Shown: positions 25,787 to 34,961 of the stretch, piece by piece
Position numbering within the stretch: the stretch's first letter is position 1
How the letters are laid out: every line of letters starts with the position of its first letter
DNA from: Polaribacter reichenbachii
GTDB taxonomy: Bacteria; Bacteroidota; Bacteroidia; Flavobacteriales; Flavobacteriaceae
Direction of reading: 5' to 3'
NCBI RefSeq assembly: GCF_001975665.1
Contig: NZ_CP019419.1
Coordinates: 2,463,501-2,527,500, forward strand
DNA length: 64,000 nt
Translations under genes and position numbers: made by a program
Notes under the pieces: model-generated
Told to the model about the DNA's origin: nothing
What the model saw: the letters and a program-made list of their open reading frames with translations, nothing else
Database searches by the model: none

Positions 25787-27307
25787 ATGTCTGCTTTACT
25801 TGAAGTAAAAAATATCAATAAAAAGTTTTCAGGAGTTACGGCTTTAAACAAGATAAATCTGCAATTGTTTAAAGGTAAAGTTACAGCCTTAATTGGCGAA
25901 AACGGAGCTGGAAAATCTACACTTCTTAAAATAATGTCTGGAATTTATACAGATTTTGAAGGTGATATTTTATTTAAAGAGAAACCCGTTAAGTTTTCAA
26001 AACCCAAAGACGCACAAGATATTGGGATTTCAATCATTCATCAAGAATTAAATTTAATACCCTATTTAACTGTTACACAGAACATTTTTCTAGGTAGAGA
26101 AATGGTAAATAAACTTGGTTTTTTAGAGGCTTCTAAAATGCATCAAAAAACTAAAGAATTACTAGAAAATTTAAAATTGAACGCAGCGCCTGAAGCCTTA
26201 ATAAGTTCTTTAAAAGTTGGTCAGCAACAAATTGTAGAAATAGCAAAAGCCTTGCTAATCGAATCTGAAGTGGTATTTATGGATGAGCCTACTTCAGCTA
26301 TAGGAGAGAACGAAGTGGAAACTTTATTCGAAATAATAAATCAATTAAAATCCGAAGGAAAAGCAATAGTTTATATATCACATAAACTTGATGAATTAGA
26401 TGTTATTGCAGACAATTTTATCGTACTTAGAGATGGCAATTTGGCAGGAAAAGGAGAAATGAATTCTATCTCTAGAGACCAACTCATTAACATGATGGCT
26501 GGTAGAGAAGTAAAAGTTAAAAAGAAAGAAGCTAGACCAATTTCTAAAGACGTTTTATTAGAAATAACAAATCTAAAATTAAATAACCCAAACAATCCTG
26601 GGCGTCCTCTTTTTCAAAACATCAATTTAAAATTATATAAAGGTGAAATCCTTGGAATTTACGGTCTTATGGGGTCTGGACGCACAGAATTATGCGAATC
26701 TATTTTCGGTTTAAATCATAAATTACTAGAAGGAACAATTGCTTTAGAAGGTAAATATACACAGTTTAAATCGCCTATTCAAGCCATCAATAGTGGAATT
26801 GCTTTGGTTCCAGAAGACAGAAAATCAGATGGAATCGTACCAGGATTATCAGTTTCAAAAAATTTAAGTCTTACTGTTTTAGATAAAATAATTAAATACG
26901 GAATTTTAAATAAATCACTTCAAACTAAATTATATGATAAGCATAAAGAAGCTTTAAAAATTAAAGTGAATTCTGAAGCACAATTAATTAAGAATTTGAG
27001 TGGCGGAAATCAACAAAAAGTTATTCTAGGAAAATGGATTGAGAGAAATCCAAAAGTATTAATACTTGATGAACCTACTAGAGGTATTGATATTAATGCA
27101 AAAAATGAAATCTACGAATTGGTAGCAAAATTAGCAGATTCTGGAATTTCAATCTTAGTAATTTCATCAGAAATACCAGAAATTTTAGCCATTGCAGACC
27201 GAGTTTTAGTAATGGCTGATGGCGAAATATCTGCCGAATTCACAAGTCAAGAAGCAACTGAAAATAGTATTATGAATGCCTGCATTCCAGAAAATGTAAA
27301 CTTATGA
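25787..27307 (+). CDS. Ribose-type ABC transporter ATPase (RbsA-like, duplicated)
   Basis: 506 residues with two fused ATP-binding domains. The first (about 1-240) has Walker A GENGAGKST and Walker B VVFMDEPTSA. The second (about 255-500) has the degenerate P-loop GLMGSGRTE, the signature LSGGNQQKV and Walker B VLILDEPTRG. This domain pair is characteristic of the CUT2/RbsA class, which energises uptake of monosaccharides. The 3' end overlaps the permease gene by 4 bp (ATGA), indicating coupled translation. Confidence 0.95.
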   Translation: MSALLEVKNINKKFSGVTALNKINLQLFKGKVTALIGENGAGKSTLLKIMSGIYTDFEGDILFKEKPVKFSKPKDAQDIGISIIHQELNLIPYLTVTQNIFLGREMVNKLGFLEASKMHQKTKELLENLKLNAAPEALISSLKVGQQQIVEIAKALLIESEVVFMDEPTSAIGENEVETLFEIINQLKSEGKAIVYISHKLDELDVIADNFIVLRDGNLAGKGEMNSISRDQLINMMAGREVKVKKKEARPISKDVLLEITNLKLNNPNNPGRPLFQNINLKLYKGEILGIYGLMGSGRTELCESIFGLNHKLLEGTIALEGKYTQFKSPIQAINSGIALVPEDRKSDGIVPGLSVSKNLSLTVLDKIIKYGILNKSLQTKLYDKHKEALKIKVNSEAQLIKNLSGGNQQKVILGKWIERNPKVLILDEPTRGIDINAKNEIYELVAKLADSGISILVISSEIPEILAIADRVLVMADGEISAEFTSQEATENSIMNACIPENVNL

Positions 27308-28278
27308 TCGCAATTCAAAAATATACCAAGATCTCACAATTGCAATCTTTAATTGCATTGTTTTTAATGTGTTTGGCTTTAGCATTGTTAACAGACAATT
27401 TTATGACCACAGATAATTTCTGGAATGTGCTAAGACAAATCTCTGTTAATGTTTGTATTTCTGTGGGTATGACACTTGTAATATTAACCGCTGGAATAGA
27501 CCTATCTGTAGGTTCAATTTTAGCATTTTGTGGTGCTGTTATTGCGGGATTATTAAAATATGGTCTGCAATTTCCTTCGCAAGATATTTACATAGGTTTT
27601 ACAGTATTTGGTGCAGTTTTAGCAGGAATTCTTGCTGGTGGTTCTTTAGGTTTTATAAATGGATTTGCTATAACGAAATTTAAAGTTCCTGCATTTGTTG
27701 CCACTTTAGCGATGCTTACTATGGCAAGAGGATTTACAATGCTTTGGACACAAGGACACCCAATTACAGGATTAGGAGACACCTTTGGCTTTTTAGGTAC
27801 AGGTTGGTTTTTAGGCATACCTATGCCAGTATGGATTTCTGGTTTTGTAGTTATTGCTTCAATTATTTTAGTTAGAAAAACGCGTTTTGGAAGATATATT
27901 TATGCCATAGGAGGTAATGAAAATGCGGCTCGACTTTCAGGAATACCAATTACAAAAGTTAAAATTTGGGTGTACGCTTTAGCAGGAATGTTGGCAGCTG
28001 TAGGAGCAATTCTTGTTACTGCCAGACTTGATTCTGCGCAACCAAATGCAGGTGTAAGTTATGAGCTAGATGCTATTGCTGCAGTAGTTATTGGAGGAAC
28101 TTCTTTAGCTGGTGGACGAGGAACCATAATAGGAACCGTTTTAGGCGCAATAATAATTGGTGTTTTAAACAATGGTCTTGTTTTAATGAATGTTTCACCT
28201 TTTTGGCAACAAGTCATTAAAGGTATTGTAATTCTTCTAGCTGTAATCATTGATAAATCAAATTCTAAGAACGCATAA
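27304..28278 (+). CDS. Ribose-type ABC transporter permease (RbsC-like)
   Basis: 324-residue, highly hydrophobic inner-membrane permease of the CUT2 class with about 8-10 helices. The conserved cytoplasmic loop GRYIYAIGGNENAARLSGI contacts the ATPase, and the motif VVIGGTSLAGGRGTIIGT is typical. It completes the binding protein, DUF2291, ATPase, permease set. ABC sugar importers are less common in flavobacteria than TonB/MFS routes, which makes a transferred operon plausible. Confidence 0.95.
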   Translation: MIAIQKYTKISQLQSLIALFLMCLALALLTDNFMTTDNFWNVLRQISVNVCISVGMTLVILTAGIDLSVGSILAFCGAVIAGLLKYGLQFPSQDIYIGFTVFGAVLAGILAGGSLGFINGFAITKFKVPAFVATLAMLTMARGFTMLWTQGHPITGLGDTFGFLGTGWFLGIPMPVWISGFVVIASIILVRKTRFGRYIYAIGGNENAARLSGIPITKVKIWVYALAGMLAAVGAILVTARLDSAQPNAGVSYELDAIAAVVIGGTSLAGGRGTIIGTVLGAIIIGVLNNGLVLMNVSPFWQQVIKGIVILLAVIIDKSNSKNA

Positions 28279-28289
28279 TATTGTCAATC

Positions 28290-30965
28290 ATGAAAAATCT
28301 TATTAATCAAATTTTTAGCATTACCGTCTTTGTTTGGGTCATAACAAGTATGGCGTATACTCAAAATGAATTGAAAAAACATCGTGTATTTATGCTATCA
28401 GATTTTCCACCAATAGGTGCTGTAAAAGGTGGAGATGTCCCATTTAATATGAAAAGTGACCCTGATGATATGCAATCAATTGTTCGTTTTTTATTATATG
28501 CTAATGAATTCGAAATAGAAGGAATAGCCGCAACTGCAGGAACATTTGCAATGACCGCTGAAAAGAAAAACATTTTATCTCTAATTGATGAATACGAAAA
28601 AGTATATGAGAATTTAAAATCCCACGATTCAGAATTCCCTACACCAGATTATTTGCGTTCTGTTACTACAGAAGGTAGAGCAAACAACCATGGTTTAGAT
28701 GTAAAATGGGGAAAAGGCAAACAGGATTGGTCTGATATTATTGGTGATGGACTTGACAGTGAAACATCTAATGCCATAATTACTGCAGTTGATAAAAAAG
28801 AAGATAGACCATTATGGATTCATGTTTGGGGAGGTCCAAGAGAAGTAGCACAAGCAATTTGGGATGTAAAACAAACTAGAAGTAAAAAAGAACTAGACCT
28901 ATTTATTAGCAAACTAAGAATATTTTTAATCGCGTATCAAGATGCTACACATAGCTGGTTAATGGATGAATTTCCTAACTTATTTATTATTGATTCAAGA
29001 AAAACGTATCAAGGTATGTTTGGAGGTAGCGATCCTATTTCTAATCTAGATTGGGTAAATGAAAATATTCGTTATAATCATGGACCACTATGTGCTGTAT
29101 ATCCACATGAAGGTATGGGTTGTACTGGTGTTTGCGAAGGTGATTCACCTACTTTTATGCATTTAGTTAGTGCAAATCGTGGAATTAACAATCCAGAAGA
29201 TCCCTCTCAACCAAGTTGGGGCGGACAATATGTAAGAAAAGAAGGAACAAACCATTATGTTGATGGACCTGGAAAAACAAGTATATCTAACTGGCGACCA
29301 GAATATCAAAAGGAGTTTTTAGAAAGAGCAGATTGGTGCATTATACAAAAAGCTAGAAAAACAACGATATCTTTTGCTATTTGGTTAAAAGATTATTTAT
29401 CTCAAGAGTATCCAAAAGTTGAAATTATTGATAATAAAGATTGGTATCAAGCTGTGATACCAGAACATGATATAACTGTTAGTTGGGCTTATTTACCTCA
29501 TGAAAAACTAACTTTAAAAGAAGTTCATGGACATTATGAAGGAAAATCTATCTTTATTTCTGAACCAAAAAATGAGAATTGGACTAATGTGTCAAATATA
29601 GAGCATACCAAAGGTGCTGGATATTATATTCATAGTTATAATTCATCAACAATGGGAGATTTTGAAGTAGCAAAACTTTCTGTTTTACAGTTTAGAGGTA
29701 CTGATACTAGTGGTTTTGTTGAAAAAATGATTAAAGCTTGGTTAATTTATAATAATCCAGAAGTAGAAACTGAATTTACAAACTGGTTAAAAGAATACGC
29801 ACCAAATCAACATCCAGAAAGCAGTTTTATTGAGCACAATGGTTGGTATCAAATTAAAGTTCCTGAACTAGATTTAACAATTAGTTGGGGCTTAACCCCT
29901 GAAGAAGAATTTCCTCTTTATAAACGAGAAGGCCTTAGTGAAAATCAAACTATTTTCATAGCTAAAGAGCGCAAAGACAAATGGGCAGAACATGCTTCAA
30001 TTAAGTATTATCCTGATGTAGGTTATTATATTCCACAATATAATTCTTCTACAATGGCGAGTATAGATGTAGGACGTGTTTCTGTTGTACATTTTGATGG
30101 AAGCGATCCAAGGGGATTTATAGATAAAATGGCTAAAGAGTATGCTGATTATCCTGAAAAATCTGAAATTAAATTTGTCTCTTGGCTTAGATCTTATGTT
30201 CAAAAGGAATTTCCTGGTAAGGAAATAGCTTATAATGGAGCATGGTATCAAACTATTTTTCCTAATTCTGATCTTACAGTTACTTGGGGAACCATGTCAA
30301 GTTCAAAAATGGAATTAAGAGAGCTTCATGGATTACGTAAAGGCAAATCAATTTTTATTGAAAAAAATAAAAGCACTGGTTGGGAATCTATTCCTTCAGT
30401 AGAGTATATAGAAGGTGTTGGTTACAATATACCTAAATATGATGAATCAGCAATGGGACATTTTGAAGTAGGATTACAAACCGTTATTCAATACAATGGA
30501 GATAATTCTAAAGAATTTACAAAAGTCATGATAAAGGATTGGAAAGATAAAGTTATTGCAGATAGTTCTAATTTTCCATTTATGCAATGGTTATTCAAGT
30601 ATATTCCAACAGCATTTCCTAATGTAAAAATGACAGATCACAAATATTGGTATCAAGCGCATATTGGCGATGATTTAATTGTAAATTGGTCTTTATTCGG
30701 TCAAAAAAATGTTAATCTAAAATATATCGAAGACCATAATTTAACTCAAGGAAAAAACATTTTTATCCAAATAGGTAAAAAAATGGATTGGGTAAATCAT
30801 CCTAAGGTTACTTATTTTAAAAATGTTGGTTATTATGTAGAAGGATATGTCTCATCACTAATGAGTAATTGGGTAGTTGAAGGTGCTAACATTATACAGT
30901 TTGACGGAGATGGGAAAGTGTTTTCTGAAAAAATGGTCAAGGCTTGGTTAAAATCAAATAAATAA
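28290..30965 (+). CDS. Secreted DUF1593/Sde182 nucleoside-hydrolase-like protein with four tandem unknown domains (copy 2)
   Basis: About 891 residues from ATG 28290; an in-frame TTG nine bases earlier is less likely. A signal peptide (about 1-24) is followed by the nucleoside-hydrolase-like domain (about 28-345), whose acidic motif is reduced to MKSDPDDMQS and preceded by an insertion (VKGGDVP). The Sde182-C domain seen in the other two copies is absent. In its place are four repeats of about 133 residues (from about 360, 492, 626 and 761). It follows the permease by 11 bp and precedes the kinase by 4 bp, so it belongs to the importer operon. It probably acts in the periplasm or outside the cell on the glycoside that supplies the imported sugar. 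Confidence 0.85.
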   Translation: MKNLINQIFSITVFVWVITSMAYTQNELKKHRVFMLSDFPPIGAVKGGDVPFNMKSDPDDMQSIVRFLLYANEFEIEGIAATAGTFAMTAEKKNILSLIDEYEKVYENLKSHDSEFPTPDYLRSVTTEGRANNHGLDVKWGKGKQDWSDIIGDGLDSETSNAIITAVDKKEDRPLWIHVWGGPREVAQAIWDVKQTRSKKELDLFISKLRIFLIAYQDATHSWLMDEFPNLFIIDSRKTYQGMFGGSDPISNLDWVNENIRYNHGPLCAVYPHEGMGCTGVCEGDSPTFMHLVSANRGINNPEDPSQPSWGGQYVRKEGTNHYVDGPGKTSISNWRPEYQKEFLERADWCIIQKARKTTISFAIWLKDYLSQEYPKVEIIDNKDWYQAVIPEHDITVSWAYLPHEKLTLKEVHGHYEGKSIFISEPKNENWTNVSNIEHTKGAGYYIHSYNSSTMGDFEVAKLSVLQFRGTDTSGFVEKMIKAWLIYNNPEVETEFTNWLKEYAPNQHPESSFIEHNGWYQIKVPELDLTISWGLTPEEEFPLYKREGLSENQTIFIAKERKDKWAEHASIKYYPDVGYYIPQYNSSTMASIDVGRVSVVHFDGSDPRGFIDKMAKEYADYPEKSEIKFVSWLRSYVQKEFPGKEIAYNGAWYQTIFPNSDLTVTWGTMSSSKMELRELHGLRKGKSIFIEKNKSTGWESIPSVEYIEGVGYNIPKYDESAMGHFEVGLQTVIQYNGDNSKEFTKVMIKDWKDKVIADSSNFPFMQWLFKYIPTAFPNVKMTDHKYWYQAHIGDDLIVNWSLFGQKNVNLKYIEDHNLTQGKNIFIQIGKKMDWVNHPKVTYFKNVGYYVEGYVSSLMSNWVVEGANIIQFDGDGKVFSEKMVKAWLKSNK
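29355..30962 (+). repeat. Four tandem repeats of an unrecognised domain of about 133 residues (protein level)
   Basis: Each copy has the same order of marks. WL.DY near its start is followed by a P, then DWYQ/GWYQ/AWYQ/YWYQ, then DLTVSWG or a variant, then G..GKSIFI or a variant, then VGYYI..YNSSTMG or a variant, and finally F.G ending in K. The copies have diverged in sequence but not in length (132, 133 and 136 residues between WL motifs), so the duplication is old. I do not recognise the fold. Carbohydrate binding is one possibility given the aromatic residues. Confidence 0.8.
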
Positions 30966-30969
30966 TAAG

Positions 30970-32442
30970 ATGTACATTTTAGCAATAGATCAAGGAACAA
31001 GTAGTACCAAAACCATTATTTTTGATAGTAATGGCAAAGCGCAATGTAAAGCTACAGAACCTTTAAATACTCATTATCTTAAGAATAATAAAGTGGAACA
31101 AGAACCAGAAGTTATTTATCAAAACGTTTTAAGTTCTGTAAAAAAATGTTTAGCTAATTTTAACAAAATTGGTGGAGATCTTATAAAAATTAAAACTTGT
31201 GCTATTTCTAACCAAAGAGAAACTTTTGTGCTTTGGGATAAAAATGGTAAGCCCTTATATAATGCAGTGGTCTGGCAATGTAAACGATCTATAGATATTT
31301 GTGATAGACTTAAAAATGAAGGGTTTTCATCCAAAATAAATGAAAAAACGGGCCTAATAATTGATCCTTATTTTTCTGGAACTAAAGTGATTTGGCTCTA
31401 CGAAAATGAGATGAAGATTAAAACAGCTATTGACAATGGTGAAGCATATTTTGGGAATATAGATTCGTGGTTATTGTTCAAATTAACAAATGGAGAACAA
31501 TATTTCACAGATTACACCAATGCATCTAGAACTATGTTTTTTAATCTTAAAGAGTTAAGTTGGGATAAAGAATTGTTGTCAGATTTTGGTTTAGCAAATT
31601 TAAATTTACCAGAACTAAAACCATCATCATATCATTATGGTGAAACAAATCTTGATGGATTACTAGATCATAAAATTAGCATTTCTGCTTTAATAGGCGA
31701 TTCTCATGCTGCAGCATTTGGAGAAGGTTGTTTTGAATCTGGTGATGCTAAAGCAACGTTAGGAACTGGATCTTCCATTTTAATGAATATTGGCAACCAT
31801 CCTAAAACATCAAAAAATGGAATGGTTACCACAATTTGCTGGAGTAAAGAAGGTAGAGTTGATTATGCGTTTGAAGGCATAATAGTTTCTGCAGGTGCTA
31901 CCATAGAATGGGTTAAAAATCAATTAGAATTATTTGACAACGTAGATGAATTAGAGAACATTTGTTTGTCTTTAAAAGACAATGGTGGTGTCTATATTAT
32001 TCCTGCATTTAGTGGTTTAGGAGCACCACATTGGGATATGAATAGGCAAGCAAGCATTGAAGGACTATCTTTTGATTCCAACAAAAAACATATTATAAGA
32101 GCTGCTGTTGAGTCTATTCCTTACCAAATTAAAGATGTTATTGTTGCTATGGAAAATGATTCAGGGTCATCACTATCAGAACTAAAAATTGATGGAGGAA
32201 TCACTTCAAATAAATTTGTAGTTCAGTTTTTAGCAGATCTTTTAAAACGAAAAGTTACCAATATTGAAATTGTTGATGTTTCAGCATTAGGAGCTGCTTA
32301 TTTGGGTGGATTAAATGCAGGAATTTATAAAAGCATCGAGCAATTAAAATCTTTTAACAATAATTCAAAAACCACATTGGCGAGTAATAATACTTTTAAA
32401 TTAGAAACTTATTATAACCAATGGAAAGAATTTATAAGGTAA
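30970..32442 (+). CDS. FGGY-family carbohydrate kinase (glycerol-kinase-like)
   Basis: Cytoplasmic kinase of 490 residues. The ATPase core begins LAIDQGTSSTKTIIFD, FGGY N spans about 1-245 (with SNQRETFVLWD and GDSHAAAFGEG) and FGGY C about 255-440 (with FSGLGAPHWD and DGGITSNKFVVQFLADLL). It is closest in feel to glycerol kinase, keeping the polyol-contacting Arg-Glu of NQRET, but the family's WQDRR is WQCKR here. In this operon it should phosphorylate the ketose made by the isomerase. It begins 4 bp after the second DUF1593 gene. Glycerol itself is unlikely, since no glycerol-phosphate dehydrogenase or facilitator gene is near. Confidence 0.88.
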   Translation: MYILAIDQGTSSTKTIIFDSNGKAQCKATEPLNTHYLKNNKVEQEPEVIYQNVLSSVKKCLANFNKIGGDLIKIKTCAISNQRETFVLWDKNGKPLYNAVVWQCKRSIDICDRLKNEGFSSKINEKTGLIIDPYFSGTKVIWLYENEMKIKTAIDNGEAYFGNIDSWLLFKLTNGEQYFTDYTNASRTMFFNLKELSWDKELLSDFGLANLNLPELKPSSYHYGETNLDGLLDHKISISALIGDSHAAAFGEGCFESGDAKATLGTGSSILMNIGNHPKTSKNGMVTTICWSKEGRVDYAFEGIIVSAGATIEWVKNQLELFDNVDELENICLSLKDNGGVYIIPAFSGLGAPHWDMNRQASIEGLSFDSNKKHIIRAAVESIPYQIKDVIVAMENDSGSSLSELKIDGGITSNKFVVQFLADLLKRKVTNIEIVDVSALGAAYLGGLNAGIYKSIEQLKSFNNNSKTTLASNNTFKLETYYNQWKEFIR

Positions 32443-32553
32443 TAAATTCAGTAAGATAATTTAGAAGTCTATTGAATTTATTGATATAAATAAAAATATC
32501 AAACTAAAGCTTTAATTATTAATTTATCCCTAAGGAACTAAAATCATATACTA

Positions 32554-34848
32554 ATGAAAACTATAAAAAATGATAGCATATTATACAGATTAGTAGCACT
32601 TGTTTGTATTACTTGTCTAATTGGCTGTAATTCATCTAAAACAACTACTAATAAAATAGTAAATAAGGATGAAGAAAAAATTAGCTATAAACCAAGAATA
32701 ATTAATACTACAGATTTGGGTGCAGATCCAGATGATGAGCAATCTATGGTGCGTCAATTAGTTAGTGCAAATGAGTTTGATATTGAAGGTTTAATAGTAT
32801 CAACTGGCTGCTGGAAAAAAACACAAAAAGATTCTAGAATGTTAGACAAAATTTTAGATGCTTATACAGAAGCTTATCCCAATTTAAAAGTACATGCAGA
32901 TGGTTTCCCTAAACCAGATTATTTAAAATCTATTTCTGTAATGGGACAATTAGGCTATGGAATGAGTGATGTAGGAACTGGTAAAGATAGCCCTGGTTCA
33001 GAATTAATTATTGCTTCTGTTGATAAAGATGATCCACGACCAGTTTGGGTTATGGGTTGGGGTGGTATGAACAATGCTGCTCAAGCCATTTGGAAAGTTA
33101 AAGAATCACGTTCTGAAGCAGAACTTGAGAAGTTTTTAAGTAAACTAAGATTGTTCGATATTCTTGGGCAAGATGATGCTGGAGCGTGGATAACTAAAAA
33201 TTTTCCAGAAGTATTTTACATAAGAGCTGGAAAAGTATATGGTTGGGCACCTCCTAAAAATGGAGATTATCAGAAAAATGACATACAAAGCCATGGGGCT
33301 TTAGGAGCTGTTTACCCAGATACAAAGTGGGCAACTGAAGGAGATACACCAGCATTTATGCACGTTTTTCCAACAGGTCTTAATGATCCAGATCAAATAG
33401 ATCAAGGTGGTTGGGGTGGTCGTTTTAGCTTTACAAAACAAGTAGGTATTAGAAGCATGTCTGAAGTTGCTAAAATAGATAAGAATGCAGAATCGAATTA
33501 TGATCCATATTTAATGTTTGCTGATACATCAGAGAATGATGCTATAAAACGTTGGAGCAAAGGTTATGATAATGATTTTGCAGCAAGAATGGATTGGAGC
33601 ATTACACCAAAATATGAAGATGCAAATCATCAACCAATAGCAATTTTAAATGGAGATAATACAAGGCAAGTTCTAAATATATCTGCATCAGCAGGTGCAA
33701 CAGTAAAATTAAGTGCTTTAGGTTCTAATGATCCTGATGGAAACTCGCTAAACTATTCTTGGTCTTTTTACAAAGAACCAAGTTCTTATAAAGGAAACTT
33801 AGAAATTTCTAACTCTTCTTCTGCAGTACCAAAAGTAAAAATCCCAAAAGACGCTACAAATAAAAAAATTCATATAATTCTAGAAATACATGACAATGGA
33901 ACACCAAGTTTATATGCTTATCGTAGAATGATAATAGATGTAAAACCTGCTTTAAAAAATGAAACTCCCAAAACAGGAATGCCATATGCTCCATTTCCAA
34001 ACAATGTTTTAGTTACGGAAGTAAAGCATTTTGATAATATGTGTTGGAAAATTGCAGCTGCAGGTGGAACTTGGTATTTTGAAAACGGTAAAACCGATGG
34101 TAAAACAGGTTTTAGTAGTGCCTTTGATCAAGCAGGAAATGATTGGATTGGAAATGATGCAGACAAAGGTTATAATAAATCTACGGTAAAAGGAGGAAGG
34201 CACGAATATAGAGGTTGGCCAAATTTTGGCGAAGGCAATTTTAATCATCCTCAACGAAAAAGTAGCTCAACTTCTTGGTGGGTAAATGAAAAAGGTGAAG
34301 AAATTAATTTTGATAAAAAATTAGTAGGAGAACATTTGATAATGAGAAGTGCTAATGATAAATATGAGCTAGAATATCATTTTTATCCATCGCATATTTC
34401 AATAAAAATTTTAAAAGCAGAAGATAGATATGCCTTTTTGTTTGAAGGTCCAATAGGTGGTGAGCAAGAAGCATCAATAGAAAAAGATTTTTATGTTTTA
34501 GAAGATGGAATAAAAAGAGAAGTGAAACAAGGAGGTTTAGGTTATTTAGAACCTGAATTTGGAAATAAATTTCCTTCTTCTTTTTTTTATTTAGAAGATT
34601 CAGATCCAAAAGATAAGCAAATTTTTTATGCAGGTGTTAAAAAGACAAGTCCAGAATCTGCAGGTGATGAAGGTTGGCGTCAAGGAATTAATATGGTAAT
34701 TTTTAGTTTTGGTAGAGATGAAGACAAAAGAGCGTATACAGGAACTGATGCAATTTGTGTTTTTGGATTTCATAACAAAGGACACAAATCCATTTCTAAA
34801 TTCATTAAAAAAAGATTGAATGAGCCTTTCAAATCAGCTAAATATTAA
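32554..34848 (+). CDS. DUF1593/Sde182 nucleoside-hydrolase-like lipoprotein with extra C-terminal domain (copy 3)
   Basis: 764-residue lipoprotein (lipobox CLIGC). The nucleoside-hydrolase-like domain (about 48-360) has NTTDLGADPDDEQSM, close to copy 1. A Sde182-C-like domain (about 365-475) has LSALGSNDPDGNSLNYSWSFY. The last 280 residues form a separate domain, rich in Trp, Gly and charged residues (WYFENGKTDGKTGFSSAF, YRGWPNFGEGNFNHP), that I do not recognise. A 111-bp gap separates it from the kinase gene, so it may have its own promoter. It is probably surface- or periplasm-exposed and part of the same pathway. Confidence 0.83.
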   Translation: MKTIKNDSILYRLVALVCITCLIGCNSSKTTTNKIVNKDEEKISYKPRIINTTDLGADPDDEQSMVRQLVSANEFDIEGLIVSTGCWKKTQKDSRMLDKILDAYTEAYPNLKVHADGFPKPDYLKSISVMGQLGYGMSDVGTGKDSPGSELIIASVDKDDPRPVWVMGWGGMNNAAQAIWKVKESRSEAELEKFLSKLRLFDILGQDDAGAWITKNFPEVFYIRAGKVYGWAPPKNGDYQKNDIQSHGALGAVYPDTKWATEGDTPAFMHVFPTGLNDPDQIDQGGWGGRFSFTKQVGIRSMSEVAKIDKNAESNYDPYLMFADTSENDAIKRWSKGYDNDFAARMDWSITPKYEDANHQPIAILNGDNTRQVLNISASAGATVKLSALGSNDPDGNSLNYSWSFYKEPSSYKGNLEISNSSSAVPKVKIPKDATNKKIHIILEIHDNGTPSLYAYRRMIIDVKPALKNETPKTGMPYAPFPNNVLVTEVKHFDNMCWKIAAAGGTWYFENGKTDGKTGFSSAFDQAGNDWIGNDADKGYNKSTVKGGRHEYRGWPNFGEGNFNHPQRKSSSTSWWVNEKGEEINFDKKLVGEHLIMRSANDKYELEYHFYPSHISIKILKAEDRYAFLFEGPIGGEQEASIEKDFYVLEDGIKREVKQGGLGYLEPEFGNKFPSSFFYLEDSDPKDKQIFYAGVKKTSPESAGDEGWRQGINMVIFSFGRDEDKRAYTGTDAICVFGFHNKGHKSISKFIKKRLNEPFKSAKY

Positions 34849-34934
34849 TCAGTTTTAAACTAATCTTAGTCTATTATTAATCTTATTTAACACTATAGCT
34901 TTGGTGTAAGGTGAAAGCAAAAAAAAACCTTTCG

Positions 34935-34942
34935 TACATTTG
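34935..34942 (+). promoter_or_regulatory. -7 promoter box before the cyclase gene
   Basis: TACATTTG matches TAnnTTTG exactly, 20 bp before the cyclase start, predicting a leader of about 15 nt. A TTTG at 34900-34903 is too far upstream (31 nt) to be its -33 element. Confidence 0.45.
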
Positions 34943-34961
34943 TAATAAATCAATTTAACAG

